From Treponema sp. (GTDB taxonomy: Bacteria; Spirochaetota; Spirochaetia; Treponematales; Treponemataceae), in assembly GCA_017534445.1 (NCBI GenBank), contig JAFXWC010000041.1, positions 1-64,000 of the forward strand: DNA of 64,000 bases. Direction: 5' to 3'. The number at the start of each line of letters is the position of its first letter. The stretch's first letter is position 1. Of the stretch, positions 32,593 through 40,952 are shown piece by piece. The translations under genes and the position numbers were made by a program. Under the pieces are notes generated by a model. That model was not told the DNA's origin. It saw only the letters and a program-made list of their open reading frames with translations, and made no database searches.

Positions 32593-34838
32593 TACATCGT
32601 CCCCACCAGTGCCTTGTATGTTCCTTCCTGAGCCATTAGTTCATCGTGAGTGCCCCTTTGGACTATTGAGCCGTGGTCAAGTACGATAATTTCGTCACAG
32701 TCGCGTATTGTGGAAAGGCGGTGCGCTATGATGATGCTGGTGCAGCCACGGCGGCGTATGTTCTGGTCTACTGTCTGTTCTGTGATTGCGTCAAGTGCGC
32801 TGGTTGCTTCGTCCATGATTATTATGCTGGGGTTAGTGGCAAGAGCGCGGGCTATTTCCAGGCGCTGCCTTTGTCCGCCGGAAAAATTTCTTCCACCCTC
32901 GTCTACCTTTGAATAATATCCGCTTGGCCTTGAAGTGATAACATCGTGGATACATGCATCTTTTGCAGCCTGAATGTAAACCTTCTCCGGAATGGATTTG
33001 TCCCACATGGTAATGTTGTCTCGGACAGTTCCTTCAAAAAGAGAGATGGACTGGTTTACCACAGAAACCGATGCCGCAAAAACCTTCTTTTCTATTTGTG
33101 AAAGGGGCTTTCCGTCAAAGAGCATTTCTCCGCTCCATGGCTTGTAGAGTGCGCTTACGAGTTTTCCGATTGTGGATTTGCCGCTTCCGGTTGCACCAAC
33201 AAGCGCGATTCTTTTTCCGGGAGTGAATTCTATGTTGAGTCCGTTCAAGAGTGGAGCTGCAAGCGGTGAATAGCCAAAGACGATGTTTTTTAAAGAAATG
33301 TAGCCTTCTAGTTTTTTTATGGGAAGATATTCATATTTGGGGCGTTGCGGGGCTTTGCAAAGGGACTGCCCCGCAGAGGGGGTAGGACGCAACGGAGTGC
33401 GGCCGCAGGGGGAGACTTCCCCCTCCTTATAGTCATCAAGGAAAATCTTTGGAATGGGATATTCCATTACGTCGTCGATGCGCTGCATGTCTGCGTTTGC
33501 ACCAAGCAGGGCTGCCCCTAGACTTAAGAATGAATTGATTGGGCCAGAAAAATGTGCAAGCAAGGTTTGGAAGGCCATTAGCATACCGATTGTAAGGTGT
33601 CCGTCCATAACGCGTAGTGCGCCTACGGTTAGGATGAGGATGCTTTGAACGGAGGAAATTAGCTGGGGAATGATTGAATTTCCCGTGTTGGTTTTTACAA
33701 GCCTCTGGTTTTCCAAAAGAAGCTTTGCCTGCTGACCCGACCACTGCATAAAGAAGTCGTTTTCTGAACCGGAAGCCTTTAGCGATTCTATCATGTCTAT
33801 TCCAGACATTGTTATTCCGCTAAGTTTTCCAGCTTCCATTTCTATTTTAAATGACTTGTTGCGGATTTTTTCGGAAGTGATTCTAAAGACCAGAACCACT
33901 ATAGCCGTAAGTACAAGCGAAATGACTGTTAGCGGAATGTCGTACAGGAACATAAGCACAAGGAAGAATACCGTGCTGATAAGATTTATTACAACGCCAA
34001 TCAGCTGCCCCGAAACCAGGGCGGAAACTGAGTCGCAAGAAGAAATGCGGTTGCAGAGTTCACCCGGAAGCCTTTGCACAAAGAACTGAACCGGCATCTT
34101 AAAAATATGCTCTATAAAGCGTGAGGCAGACGAAAGGCTTAGTCGAGACTGGAAGCGCATAAGAACCGTGCTTTGTACAGCCTGCAGGACAGTTGATATG
34201 GCGCATGAAAGAGCCATGATGAATAAGAGCGGCTTTAAAAGATTCATTGAATCCTTGATAAGGATTTCGTCTATGAAGAAGCGGGAGAAGGTTGGGTACA
34301 CAAAGCCCGGGATAAAGAACAAAAAGCTTAAAAAGCCAAGGAAGGTGAATATTGAGCCAAGGCCTGTAAGCCTTTTTTTGAGCCTGTGCCAGATTTTTGG
34401 TTTTACACCACCCTTCTGGAAATTTTCGCCCTTTTCAAAAACAAGGACAACTCCGGTAAAACATTCGTCGAAGGTTTCCGCATCCACAAGGCGCCTTCCA
34501 ACAGCGGGATCGTTTATATATGCGTTCTTGCCCCGGAAGCCTTCAAAGACAACAAAATGGTTGAAGTTCCAGAATAAAATGGCAGGTGCTTTTATGCTCC
34601 TTAAGCCTTCGACCTCCATCTTAAAGCCCTTTGATTCAAGCCCGTATTTTTTTGCGGCCTTAAGTATGTTGGTTGCCTTTGTTCCGTCTCTGGAAACTCC
34701 GCAGTCCACGCGCAGCACTTCCAGCGAGACGTATTTTTGGTAGTAGCCAAGAATCATTGCAAGGCTTGCCGCTCCACATTCCAGTGCCTCCATTTGCAGG
34801 ACGGTCGGTGTCTTTACTCGCTTACCAAAGCCCAGCAT
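32592..34838 (-). CDS. NHLM-type ABC transporter 1 with C39 peptidase
   Basis: 748 residues. C39 peptidase at 1-140 with catalytic Cys21 (ALECGAAS), His94 (NHFVVFEG) and Asp110 (INDPA), which removes double-glycine leaders. A transmembrane domain (~165-455) and ATPase follow: Walker A GATGSGKST (~546-554), signature FSGGQRQRLEIARA, Walker B IIIMDEATSALD, HRLS switch. Between them residues ~472-501 (SPCGRTPLRPTPSAGQSLCK and onward) are foreign-looking, Pro/Arg-rich and encoded by a GC-rich palindromic insert kept in frame. Starts three bases after the HlyD stop. Confidence 0.95.
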   Translation of the reverse strand: MLGFGKRVKTPTVLQMEALECGAASLAMILGYYQKYVSLEVLRVDCGVSRDGTKATNILKAAKKYGLESKGFKMEVEGLRSIKAPAILFWNFNHFVVFEGFRGKNAYINDPAVGRRLVDAETFDECFTGVVLVFEKGENFQKGGVKPKIWHRLKKRLTGLGSIFTFLGFLSFLFFIPGFVYPTFSRFFIDEILIKDSMNLLKPLLFIMALSCAISTVLQAVQSTVLMRFQSRLSLSSASRFIEHIFKMPVQFFVQRLPGELCNRISSCDSVSALVSGQLIGVVINLISTVFFLVLMFLYDIPLTVISLVLTAIVVLVFRITSEKIRNKSFKIEMEAGKLSGITMSGIDMIESLKASGSENDFFMQWSGQQAKLLLENQRLVKTNTGNSIIPQLISSVQSILILTVGALRVMDGHLTIGMLMAFQTLLAHFSGPINSFLSLGAALLGANADMQRIDDVMEYPIPKIFLDDYKEGEVSPCGRTPLRPTPSAGQSLCKAPQRPKYEYLPIKKLEGYISLKNIVFGYSPLAAPLLNGLNIEFTPGKRIALVGATGSGKSTIGKLVSALYKPWSGEMLFDGKPLSQIEKKVFAASVSVVNQSISLFEGTVRDNITMWDKSIPEKVYIQAAKDACIHDVITSRPSGYYSKVDEGGRNFSGGQRQRLEIARALATNPSIIIMDEATSALDAITEQTVDQNIRRRGCTSIIIAHRLSTIRDCDEIIVLDHGSIVQRGTHDELMAQEGTYKALVGTM
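33337..33424 (-). repeat. GC-rich palindromic repeat inserted in frame in the peptidase ABC transporter gene
   Basis: An 88-base stretch much richer in G+C than the gene around it, with GGGGGAAGTCTCCCCC, TGCGGCCGCA, CCCCTCTGCGGGG and CTTTGCAAAG as small inverted repeats on the minus strand. It encodes about 29 residues of low-complexity linker between the membrane domain and the ATPase. This resembles Rickettsia-type protein-coding palindromic elements. It is not the same family as the seven intergenic copies. Confidence 0.75.
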
Positions 34839-34841
34839 CTT

Positions 34842-35960
34842 CTACCTTCCCTGCTGCAGGTTCTGGCCGTAGCTGGTTTCTTCCCCCACACCCAAAAGCT
34901 TTTTCTTTACGGTTGGAATAAGAAGCGAGATTGGACGCCTGTTTGCCGTGGTAACTTTTGCGCTGCAGATGTAGCCGGAGCCTATTTTTTGTGCGGGGCC
35001 TTTTGAAGAAGACCATTTGTAGCCCGAATAGGTTGAAGGGTCTGGAATAATGCTAACCTTAACTTCTATGGGGTTTCCTATCTGGCGGAAGGTTGTTGCA
35101 AGGCTTACGTTCTGAAGGCTTGAGACAAGGTAATTGTCGCTTACCGGGAAGGAGGACACATCTGTTATGAGCCCCTGGATAAAGCCGTATTCCTCCTGCT
35201 TTACTGTGCTTGGAACAAGTGCAATCTTCATACCTGGCTGGATTTTCTTTCCGTCCGAAGCAGAAAAATAGACAAGGGCACCTTCTGCCGTTTCCGTTTC
35301 ACCTGATTCAATGACGCAGATTGTGCTTCCCGGCTGAACATAGTCTCCCCTGCGGACCGGCACTTCCATAACGTGACCGCTAACAGTGGCAACTACCTGG
35401 CTTGCAGTCTGGTAGCTTTCTTTTAGCAAGAGAATCTGCTGCCTTATTTCTGTAATCTGCTGCTCAAGGTTCATCTCTGTCTGCCTTGAATTTAGGTATT
35501 CCTGCTCGGTGATAAGCCCCTGTTCGTAAAGGCTTTTCATCATCTGCTGCCTTGCACCGCCGTTTTTGCTTGCGGACTTTAGCACGTCGTTCATCTGCAG
35601 GTAGCCTTCCAGCTTCTTTTCGTTCATCTTTATCTGGTCTAGCAAATCCTGGCGCTCAACACGCGCTATTATCTGCCCGTTGTAGACTGCATCGCCATAC
35701 TTTACAAAGACGTTTTTTACGCTTCCCTGGTTTGAATACTTTACGCTCGTAACGTTGTCCAGGTTCATCATGACGCCTGTTCCGCTAACAACGTCGGGGA
35801 CTGTGCCAAAGATTCCCCAGAATACTGCAACGGCAAGGATTACCGCTATGGAAATGAGCGCAAGTATGCTGGAGGGGCGGACAACAGTCATGGTCTGGTC
35901 AAGCTGGTCAAGGGAAGAAATTCTGTCCAAAGCTGCCTTTCTAAAAATGCTGCGTCTCAT
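34842..35960 (-). CDS. NHLM-type HlyD-family membrane fusion protein
   Basis: 372 residues: cytoplasmic N-terminus (1-30), one membrane helix (~31-52), then biotinyl-lipoyl-like and coiled-coil segments (LLDQIKMNEKKLEGYLQMND; LEQQITEIRQQILLLKESY) and a beta-barrel C-terminus. It bridges the inner-membrane ABC transporters and an outer-membrane channel, here most likely the TolC encoded at 36987. Start ATG 35960 is two bases after the sigma factor stop; its stop is three bases before ABC1. Confidence 0.92.
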   Translation of the reverse strand: MRRSIFRKAALDRISSLDQLDQTMTVVRPSSILALISIAVILAVAVFWGIFGTVPDVVSGTGVMMNLDNVTSVKYSNQGSVKNVFVKYGDAVYNGQIIARVERQDLLDQIKMNEKKLEGYLQMNDVLKSASKNGGARQQMMKSLYEQGLITEQEYLNSRQTEMNLEQQITEIRQQILLLKESYQTASQVVATVSGHVMEVPVRRGDYVQPGSTICVIESGETETAEGALVYFSASDGKKIQPGMKIALVPSTVKQEEYGFIQGLITDVSSFPVSDNYLVSSLQNVSLATTFRQIGNPIEVKVSIIPDPSTYSGYKWSSSKGPAQKIGSGYICSAKVTTANRRPISLLIPTVKKKLLGVGEETSYGQNLQQGR

Positions 35961-35962
35961 CC

Positions 35963-36442
35963 CTACTCCATGAATTGCTTAAGTTCTGCAAGGGCTTTTT
36001 TCATTACAAGCTTAGAGTTGCTGTAGCTCATCTTTAGGATTGCGGCGGCATCTTTTAGCGTTTTATCGTCGTAGTAAACAAGAACAACAAGGGCACGCTC
36101 ACGGTCGTCCAGGCGCATCAATGCCCTTCCAAGCTCAGTCAGGGTTTCTTCGGTAAGAATGTTGTCCAGGCTTTCGTCTGTGTAGGCTATTTCTTCATCA
36201 AGCTCTCCGTGCTGCTTTCTTGTACGGTAAAAGTCAATAAGCTTGGTCTGAGTAATGCGGTAAATAAGAGTAGACGGACTTGCCTTGGAAGAATCAAATT
36301 TTTCCGCATTGTCATAGAACTTAACAAAGACATCAGCGCACAAGTCTTCGGCATCGTCTTGGCTCAAGCCCTTTCCACGCAGATAGAAGAACACCTTTTT
36401 GCTATATTCCCGGTAAAGCGAGTCTTTTTCCTGTTGAGTCAC
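35963..36442 (-). CDS. ECF-type RNA polymerase sigma factor
   Basis: 159 residues with sigma region 2 (~10-75: DDAEDLCADVFVKFYDNAEKF, FDSSKASPSTLIYRITQTKL) and region 4 (~105-155: LDDRERALVVLVYYDDKTLK and the helix-turn-helix AAILKMSYSNSKLVMKKAL). No anti-sigma gene is directly attached. The start is GTG 36442 with AAGGAGA close upstream. Its place between the small precursor-like peptide and the secretion genes suggests it drives this locus, and both peptide genes have the same non-sigma70-like promoter. The partner-switching proteins at 38.6-40.9 kb may influence it, though these usually act on other sigma classes. Confidence 0.88.
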   Translation of the reverse strand: MTQQEKDSLYREYSKKVFFYLRGKGLSQDDAEDLCADVFVKFYDNAEKFDSSKASPSTLIYRITQTKLIDFYRTRKQHGELDEEIAYTDESLDNILTEETLTELGRALMRLDDRERALVVLVYYDDKTLKDAAAILKMSYSNSKLVMKKALAELKQFME

Positions 36443-36540
36443 CGTGTCTCCTTGATTTTAGCCCTTATGAGCAGCAGGCAAATACGCATTGGGAACAAGC
36501 CCCCTGCACTGCCGTCTGCCCACAAAAAGTCAATAGTTAG

Positions 36541-36768
36541 TTAAAGTTTGGGCGGTTCTGCCGGGGGTTCCTTAAATGCACCCCTTACGTCTCCGCTGTC
36601 AACTCCAGCCGCATTCACCATGTCAAGCTCATCGTCAGAAAGCTCGTCAAAGCCCTGCGACTGCAAAGAGTCAATATAACTCCTTGCGCTCGAAATGGCG
36701 AAATTCAGCGTAGAATTTCCCTCGAATTTCTGGAAATCGAATAATTGTTTTAGCTTTCTGTCGTTCAT
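36541..36768 (-). CDS. Small double-glycine-like leader peptide, 75 residues
   Basis: The first 55 residues end in FDELSDDELDMVNAAG, the pattern of bacteriocin/RiPP leaders (LSDDELDxVxGG) but with AAG where GG is usual. The remaining 20 residues (VDSGDVRGAFKEPPAEPPKL) are short, proline-rich and lack Cys. SD AGGTGAG precedes ATG 36768. It is the first gene of the transport operon and shares its promoter type with the Nif11-like precursor. It could be a second exported peptide, a secreted signal, or a decoy leader. The next gene is the sigma factor. Confidence 0.75.
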   Translation of the reverse strand: MNDRKLKQLFDFQKFEGNSTLNFAISSARSYIDSLQSQGFDELSDDELDMVNAAGVDSGDVRGAFKEPPAEPPKL

Positions 36769-36786
36769 AATCTCACCTCACATGTA

Positions 36787-36815
36787 TTTATACGAATATA
36801 AATGCAAAAAGGCCA
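36787..36815 (-). promoter_or_regulatory. Unusual promoter of the secretion operon, shared with 28801-28829
   Basis: Minus strand TGGCCT (36815-36810), 17-base spacer, TATAAA (36792-36787) within TTCGTATAAATACATGTGAG; 17 of 20 bases of this block equal the other site. Confidence 0.6.
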
Positions 36816-36967
36816 AATTTTGCAGAAAATTCACCGTGCAAAACCTGTAATTTTCCTTCCAGAATCTTCTGCATAAAGACATTATAGCATAAATTCTTAG
36901 ATTTTTCTGACTATTTCAATGTTTTTTTGAATTTTTCTTGAATTTGGTGCTTTACAAGTGCCTTATG

Positions 36968-36976
36968 TGATATAAT
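36968..36976 (+). promoter_or_regulatory. Extended -10 of the TolC gene
   Basis: TGATATAAT (36968-36976) is a TGn-extended -10 ten bases before ATG 36987; the -35 is weak. No SD, so the leader is at most a few bases. Confidence 0.65.
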
Positions 36977-36986
36977 TCATAGCGTT

Positions 36987-38564
36987 ATGAAGAATTTTCT
37001 TTTGGCCAGCATTATTTGCCTGCTTATTTCATCCACAATCTACGCCCAGGAGACAGGTTACGCCCAGAAATCAGGAAAATTCACCCTGCAGCAGGCAATA
37101 GAAATGGCACTGGAAAACAATTACGAAATTCAAAAGCAGCGTTTTGCACTGAACAGCGCAAAGGCCCAGTTCAACCAGGCAAAAGGTTCACTGGACATAG
37201 AAGCGGGGGCTAAGGCAAAATATAGCGCAAACCAAAACCCGGTAGACAAAGACGACCCAAACTACACGATTAACGCATACGACGTACATGTTGGCAACAC
37301 CCTTTCCCAGCAGACCGGTGGCAGCGTATTCCTAAAAAAGCTCTTTTCCTTTGGGCTAGAAACAAGGCTTTCCTACACTGTCCAGCGCACAAAAAATTCT
37401 CCTGACTACGAGTACGGAAGCAACTTTTACTCTTACGGGCTTTCAAAATACGAAGACGAAAAGGCCAGAAGCAACGGAGAAATTGCCCTTGAAATGAGCC
37501 TGCCACTCTTTAAGTCCTTTAAAGATTCAATCACTGCACTTCAGATTGACGCGGCTAAAGACTACATTGAACAGATGGAATTTGCCCTTAGCGACACAAT
37601 CTCCCAAACCCTGCTGAATGTTTCCGAAAAATACTGGGACTACCTTCTTTGCTCAAAAAACGTTGAGCAGCTTGAAACCATGCAAAAGCAGATAGAAAGA
37701 CGCATCTCCAGCATGGCCACACTGATTCAGGCGGGGGTGCGTTCAAGAAACGACTTGCTTGCCCTACAGGTTAACGCAAGCGAAAACCGCCGTTCACTAC
37801 AGAATGCAAGGGTTCAATGCAGCCAGGCAAAGATGGAGCTTCTTTCTGTGCTTGGACTTTCAGACCCGGAAGCAATAGGAAAGCCTGAGGATTCATTTTC
37901 CATACTTGAGCTTCAGTCAATGCAAACCCCAAAGAGCAGCGACCTTACCGAAGAATTCTTTTCCAAAATTATTGAAAAGCGGACGGACTTAAAGGCCCTA
38001 AAAAAGCGTGTGGACATGGCGGAAAAAAGCGTTAGGCTTTCTCAAATAGACAAGAGGCCGGATGCAAACCTTAACTTTGGCATAGGCGCAAGCGGAGCCG
38101 CATATTCTGACAATTTGGGAAAGACACTGTCTTCGGGATTTTCCAACGTAAAAGGTGTGAACATAAGCGGAGAGCTAAGTGTTAGCACAAGGCTTGGGAA
38201 CCATACAAAAAAAGGGGCAGAAGAAGAGGCTTTTGCGGAATACGAGACACGACTTGCCGACTACAACAAGGCAAAAAATTCGCTTGTCATGCAGATAAGG
38301 AATTCGGCGGAAAAACTTGAGATTTACAAGAACCTTGTAAAGGATGCGGATACGGTTCTCTCCCTTCAGAAAAACCTGTACGAAAACGAACGCAAACGCT
38401 TTAACGCAGGGCTTATTACGGTAGACGAAGTTCTAAGCCAGGACCAGAGGTACATTTCTGCACAGCTTTCCTATTATCAGGTTCTTATCAACTACATGCA
38501 GGCCATACTGGAATTCAAGTATTACACAGCACAGCTTGTAAAGCAGGAGCCAAGCGAACAATAA
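36987..38564 (+). CDS. TolC-family outer membrane efflux protein
   Basis: 525 residues with a signal peptide (~1-20, ending near TIYAQ) and two OEP repeats of long coiled-coil helices (FTLQQAIEMALENNYEIQKQ at ~30-50; LQKNLYENERKRFNAGLITV near 470). The RFNAG(L/I)xTxxEVL motif typical of TolC is present. It forms a trimeric outer-membrane duct. Divergent from the NHLM operon by ~220 bases, it is the obvious third component for the ABC/HlyD pairs. Near-leaderless start. It converges on the RsbW-like gene with 14 bases between. Confidence 0.92.
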   Translation: MKNFLLASIICLLISSTIYAQETGYAQKSGKFTLQQAIEMALENNYEIQKQRFALNSAKAQFNQAKGSLDIEAGAKAKYSANQNPVDKDDPNYTINAYDVHVGNTLSQQTGGSVFLKKLFSFGLETRLSYTVQRTKNSPDYEYGSNFYSYGLSKYEDEKARSNGEIALEMSLPLFKSFKDSITALQIDAAKDYIEQMEFALSDTISQTLLNVSEKYWDYLLCSKNVEQLETMQKQIERRISSMATLIQAGVRSRNDLLALQVNASENRRSLQNARVQCSQAKMELLSVLGLSDPEAIGKPEDSFSILELQSMQTPKSSDLTEEFFSKIIEKRTDLKALKKRVDMAEKSVRLSQIDKRPDANLNFGIGASGAAYSDNLGKTLSSGFSNVKGVNISGELSVSTRLGNHTKKGAEEEAFAEYETRLADYNKAKNSLVMQIRNSAEKLEIYKNLVKDADTVLSLQKNLYENERKRFNAGLITVDEVLSQDQRYISAQLSYYQVLINYMQAILEFKYYTAQLVKQEPSEQ

Positions 38565-38578
38565 TCACAAAATCAAGG

Positions 38579-38989
38579 TCACAAAAAACTTTTGCAAACC
38601 GTAAGAACGTTCATGCCGTCTGAACGCTTATATTCCAACTTGTCCATGTATTTTTTTGCAAGGAAGATGCCAAGACCGCCAACAGGACGCTTGTCTGCGG
38701 AAAGAGTAACATCTGGTTCATTTAATTCAAGAGGATTGAATGGAATGCCGCTGTCGCAAAAAACAATCTTTACCGTACGCAAGATTAAATCCACTTCTGC
38801 AAAGATTCTTACGCTTCCACCTTCCTTACCATAGGCATAATGCGAAATGTTCACAAACAATTCTTCTACGACAAGTTCCAGCTGCTTAAGGGCTTTACCG
38901 TCAAGACAAAGGCACAAAAGCTGGGAACGGACAAAAGCCTGTGCTTCCTTATAATTCTTTTCATCTGCGGCCAAGTCAATTTGCTTCAT
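38579..38989 (-). CDS. RsbW-type anti-sigma-factor serine kinase (HATPase)
   Basis: 136 residues of the GHKL ATPase fold: N-box VVEELFVNISHYAYG (~40-54), G1 box FCDSGIPFNPL, G2 box GGLGIFLAKKYMD. Such proteins phosphorylate a STAS antagonist and may hold a sigma factor or another target. ATG 38989 overlaps the phosphatase stop (ATGA), so it is translationally coupled as last gene of STAS-phosphatase-kinase. Confidence 0.9.
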   Translation of the reverse strand: MKQIDLAADEKNYKEAQAFVRSQLLCLCLDGKALKQLELVVEELFVNISHYAYGKEGGSVRIFAEVDLILRTVKIVFCDSGIPFNPLELNEPDVTLSADKRPVGGLGIFLAKKYMDKLEYKRSDGMNVLTVCKSFL

Positions 38990-40593
38990 GGCAGCTTTCT
39001 CCACACAAACTGGAGCATGGTAATGTCGTCTGACTGCTCTGCATCCTTTACAAATTCCCCAATGCTTGCCCGCAAGTTTTTAAGCGTATCGGGAGCAGAA
39101 AGGCCTTCTGTTTTTTTTGCTTCCTGCAAAAGCCTTTCCGAACCAAAAAGCTCCGTCTTGCTGTTTGCAGCTTCCGTTACTCCGTCCGAATAGACAAAAA
39201 TGCGGTCTCCCTTAGAAAGAGAAATGCAGTGCTCTTCATAAGAAAAGTCTTCCATTCCTCCAAGAACAAAATTAGGCTTTGTCTTAAGAAAAGAAAATTC
39301 CCCCCTTCCAAAGACAATAGGATAAGGATGCCCGGCATTAACAAAGCGCAGCTCTCCTGTGCTAAAGCATAAGATTCCAAGCCAGCAGGTAACAAAAAGA
39401 CCTGTCTCGTTCCCCTTGCAAAGCTGGTTGTTTGCCCTAAAAAAAATCTCCTTTGGGGAAAGCCCCAGCAAAGCATACAGGTCAAGCAAGACCTTGCACT
39501 TTCCCATAAAAAGCGCGGCTGGAACCCCCTTACCGGAAACATCGCCTACCGTCATCATAAGGTGGTCGTCGTCCAAAAGCAGGTAGTCGTAAAGGTCGCC
39601 ACCAACTTCTTTTGCGGGAACCATGTTTGCGTAAAGGTCAAAGTCCGTGCGGCTGGGAAAAGGAGGATAGTCCTTGTTCAGCATGTCGCTCTGGATTTTT
39701 GAGGCAACAGCAAGCTCCGTAAAAATGCGCTCCTTCTCCGCAGTAACCCGGGTAAGCTCGGCAATATTCCGGCAAACATCCACTTCCATCTGGTGCAGCG
39801 AATGTGCAAGAATCCCAAGTTCATCCTGATTCTTTATGGAAAGAAGACGCTCATTCGGTTCCCCACCGTAAGAGGCAAAATGGTCGGTCTCGTGGGTAAT
39901 AAGAGCAATCGGTTTTACCAGTCGGCTGTTAAAATACGTAACAAAAAAAACAATAAAGAGCAGCGCAAAGACAAACTCCACTGCAACAACAAAATTAACA
40001 TACGCATAGCGGGCATCCACAAAGTTCTGTATGTTCTTCTGAACCCCAAGAACCGCTATCCTCTTTCCAGATGAATCCATCACAGGTAGCTGTGCCGTAA
40101 TGTGCGAACCGCTCCGTGTTTTCACCGTATGGCGGACAATAGTTTCCCCCTGCTCAAGCACAAGCCGTGTGGAAGCATTGTAGTCCACCTCAAAGTAGTC
40201 CTCCTCGTAGCCAAGCGAATAGGAAGTCCACTTTCCACCACTTTTTACCGGATTGTAGATGTAGGTAATGTGGCTGTAGTCCGGCGGCTCTACGCAAGAA
40301 ACGTAAATCATGTTAAGGTCAAATTTGTCAACAAAATCCTGCAGTATGCGAAGGACATCATCGTATTTTTTGTCCCCTTTTCCACATGCAAGGTATTCAG
40401 AAAAGTCGTCAGGATTAAGGCATTCCCTTGCAGCGGCGGCAATAGAGCGAACGGAAGAATCATACTGTGCCCTGAATTCCCTGGAGAATGCCCAGTAGCC
40501 AGCAGCAAATACAAGCGAGCAAAGCAAAAAGCCCGCAACAATTACAAGAGAAAGAATCTTCTGTGTTATAATAGGAAGCTTTCTTCGTCCCAT
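38986..40593 (-). CDS. Membrane-bound RsbU/SpoIIE-type PP2C phosphatase with HAMP domain
   Basis: 535 residues: membrane helix 1 (~13-35), a ~165-residue extracytoplasmic sensor region, helix 2 (~203-226), HAMP (~227-285), a coiled linker, and a SpoIIE phosphatase (~325-532) with metal-binding Asp residues in EVGGDLYDY, TVGDVSGKG, YSDGVTE and QSDDITM. It would dephosphorylate the STAS protein encoded next to it in response to an outside cue. It sits in a three-gene coupled module adjacent to the secretion locus. Confidence 0.92.
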   Translation of the reverse strand: MGRRKLPIITQKILSLVIVAGFLLCSLVFAAGYWAFSREFRAQYDSSVRSIAAAARECLNPDDFSEYLACGKGDKKYDDVLRILQDFVDKFDLNMIYVSCVEPPDYSHITYIYNPVKSGGKWTSYSLGYEEDYFEVDYNASTRLVLEQGETIVRHTVKTRSGSHITAQLPVMDSSGKRIAVLGVQKNIQNFVDARYAYVNFVVAVEFVFALLFIVFFVTYFNSRLVKPIALITHETDHFASYGGEPNERLLSIKNQDELGILAHSLHQMEVDVCRNIAELTRVTAEKERIFTELAVASKIQSDMLNKDYPPFPSRTDFDLYANMVPAKEVGGDLYDYLLLDDDHLMMTVGDVSGKGVPAALFMGKCKVLLDLYALLGLSPKEIFFRANNQLCKGNETGLFVTCWLGILCFSTGELRFVNAGHPYPIVFGRGEFSFLKTKPNFVLGGMEDFSYEEHCISLSKGDRIFVYSDGVTEAANSKTELFGSERLLQEAKKTEGLSAPDTLKNLRASIGEFVKDAEQSDDITMLQFVWRKLP

Positions 40594-40596
40594 AGC

Positions 40597-40890
40597 CTAT
40601 CTAATGCTAAGAATATCTTTGAAACCCGTCACTTCAAAGACGTCCATAACCATTTCCCCAACATTGGTAATCGTCATTCCATTTTTCTTTGCAAAGACCT
40701 TGTGGGCAGAAAGCAGCACGCGGAGACCGGCAGACGATATGTATTCAAGCTTGGAAAAATCCATCTCCAGAGAACTTGCCTCGGAAAGCAGCAAAAGCTC
40801 TTTTTCCAAGTCGGGAGCAGTAACCGTGTCCAGCCTACCTTCCACCAAAAGATTTGCCTCACCGCCATTCATTCTTTTTAAGACTGTCAT
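40597..40890 (-). CDS. STAS-domain anti-sigma-factor antagonist
   Basis: 97 residues, one STAS domain. LEYISSAGLRVLL (~48-60) carries the phosphorylatable Ser (52 or 53). It switches partners between the kinase and its target depending on phosphorylation. Start ATG 40890 has GGAGG five bases upstream; a TTG four codons earlier is inside that SD and less likely. First gene of the module, three bases before the phosphatase. Confidence 0.92.
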   Translation of the reverse strand: MTVLKRMNGGEANLLVEGRLDTVTAPDLEKELLLLSEASSLEMDFSKLEYISSAGLRVLLSAHKVFAKKNGMTITNVGEMVMDVFEVTGFKDILSIR

Positions 40891-40923
40891 ACCAACCTCC
40901 AAAGCTCATTTGCAAACACTCAC

Positions 40924-40952
40924 ATTATACTCCATTTATAATCCATTTACAA
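40924..40952 (-). promoter_or_regulatory. Promoter of the partner-switching operon
   Basis: Minus strand TTGTAA (40952-40947), 17-base spacer, TATAAT (40929-40924). A normal leader of ~27 bases with SD follows. Confidence 0.75.
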
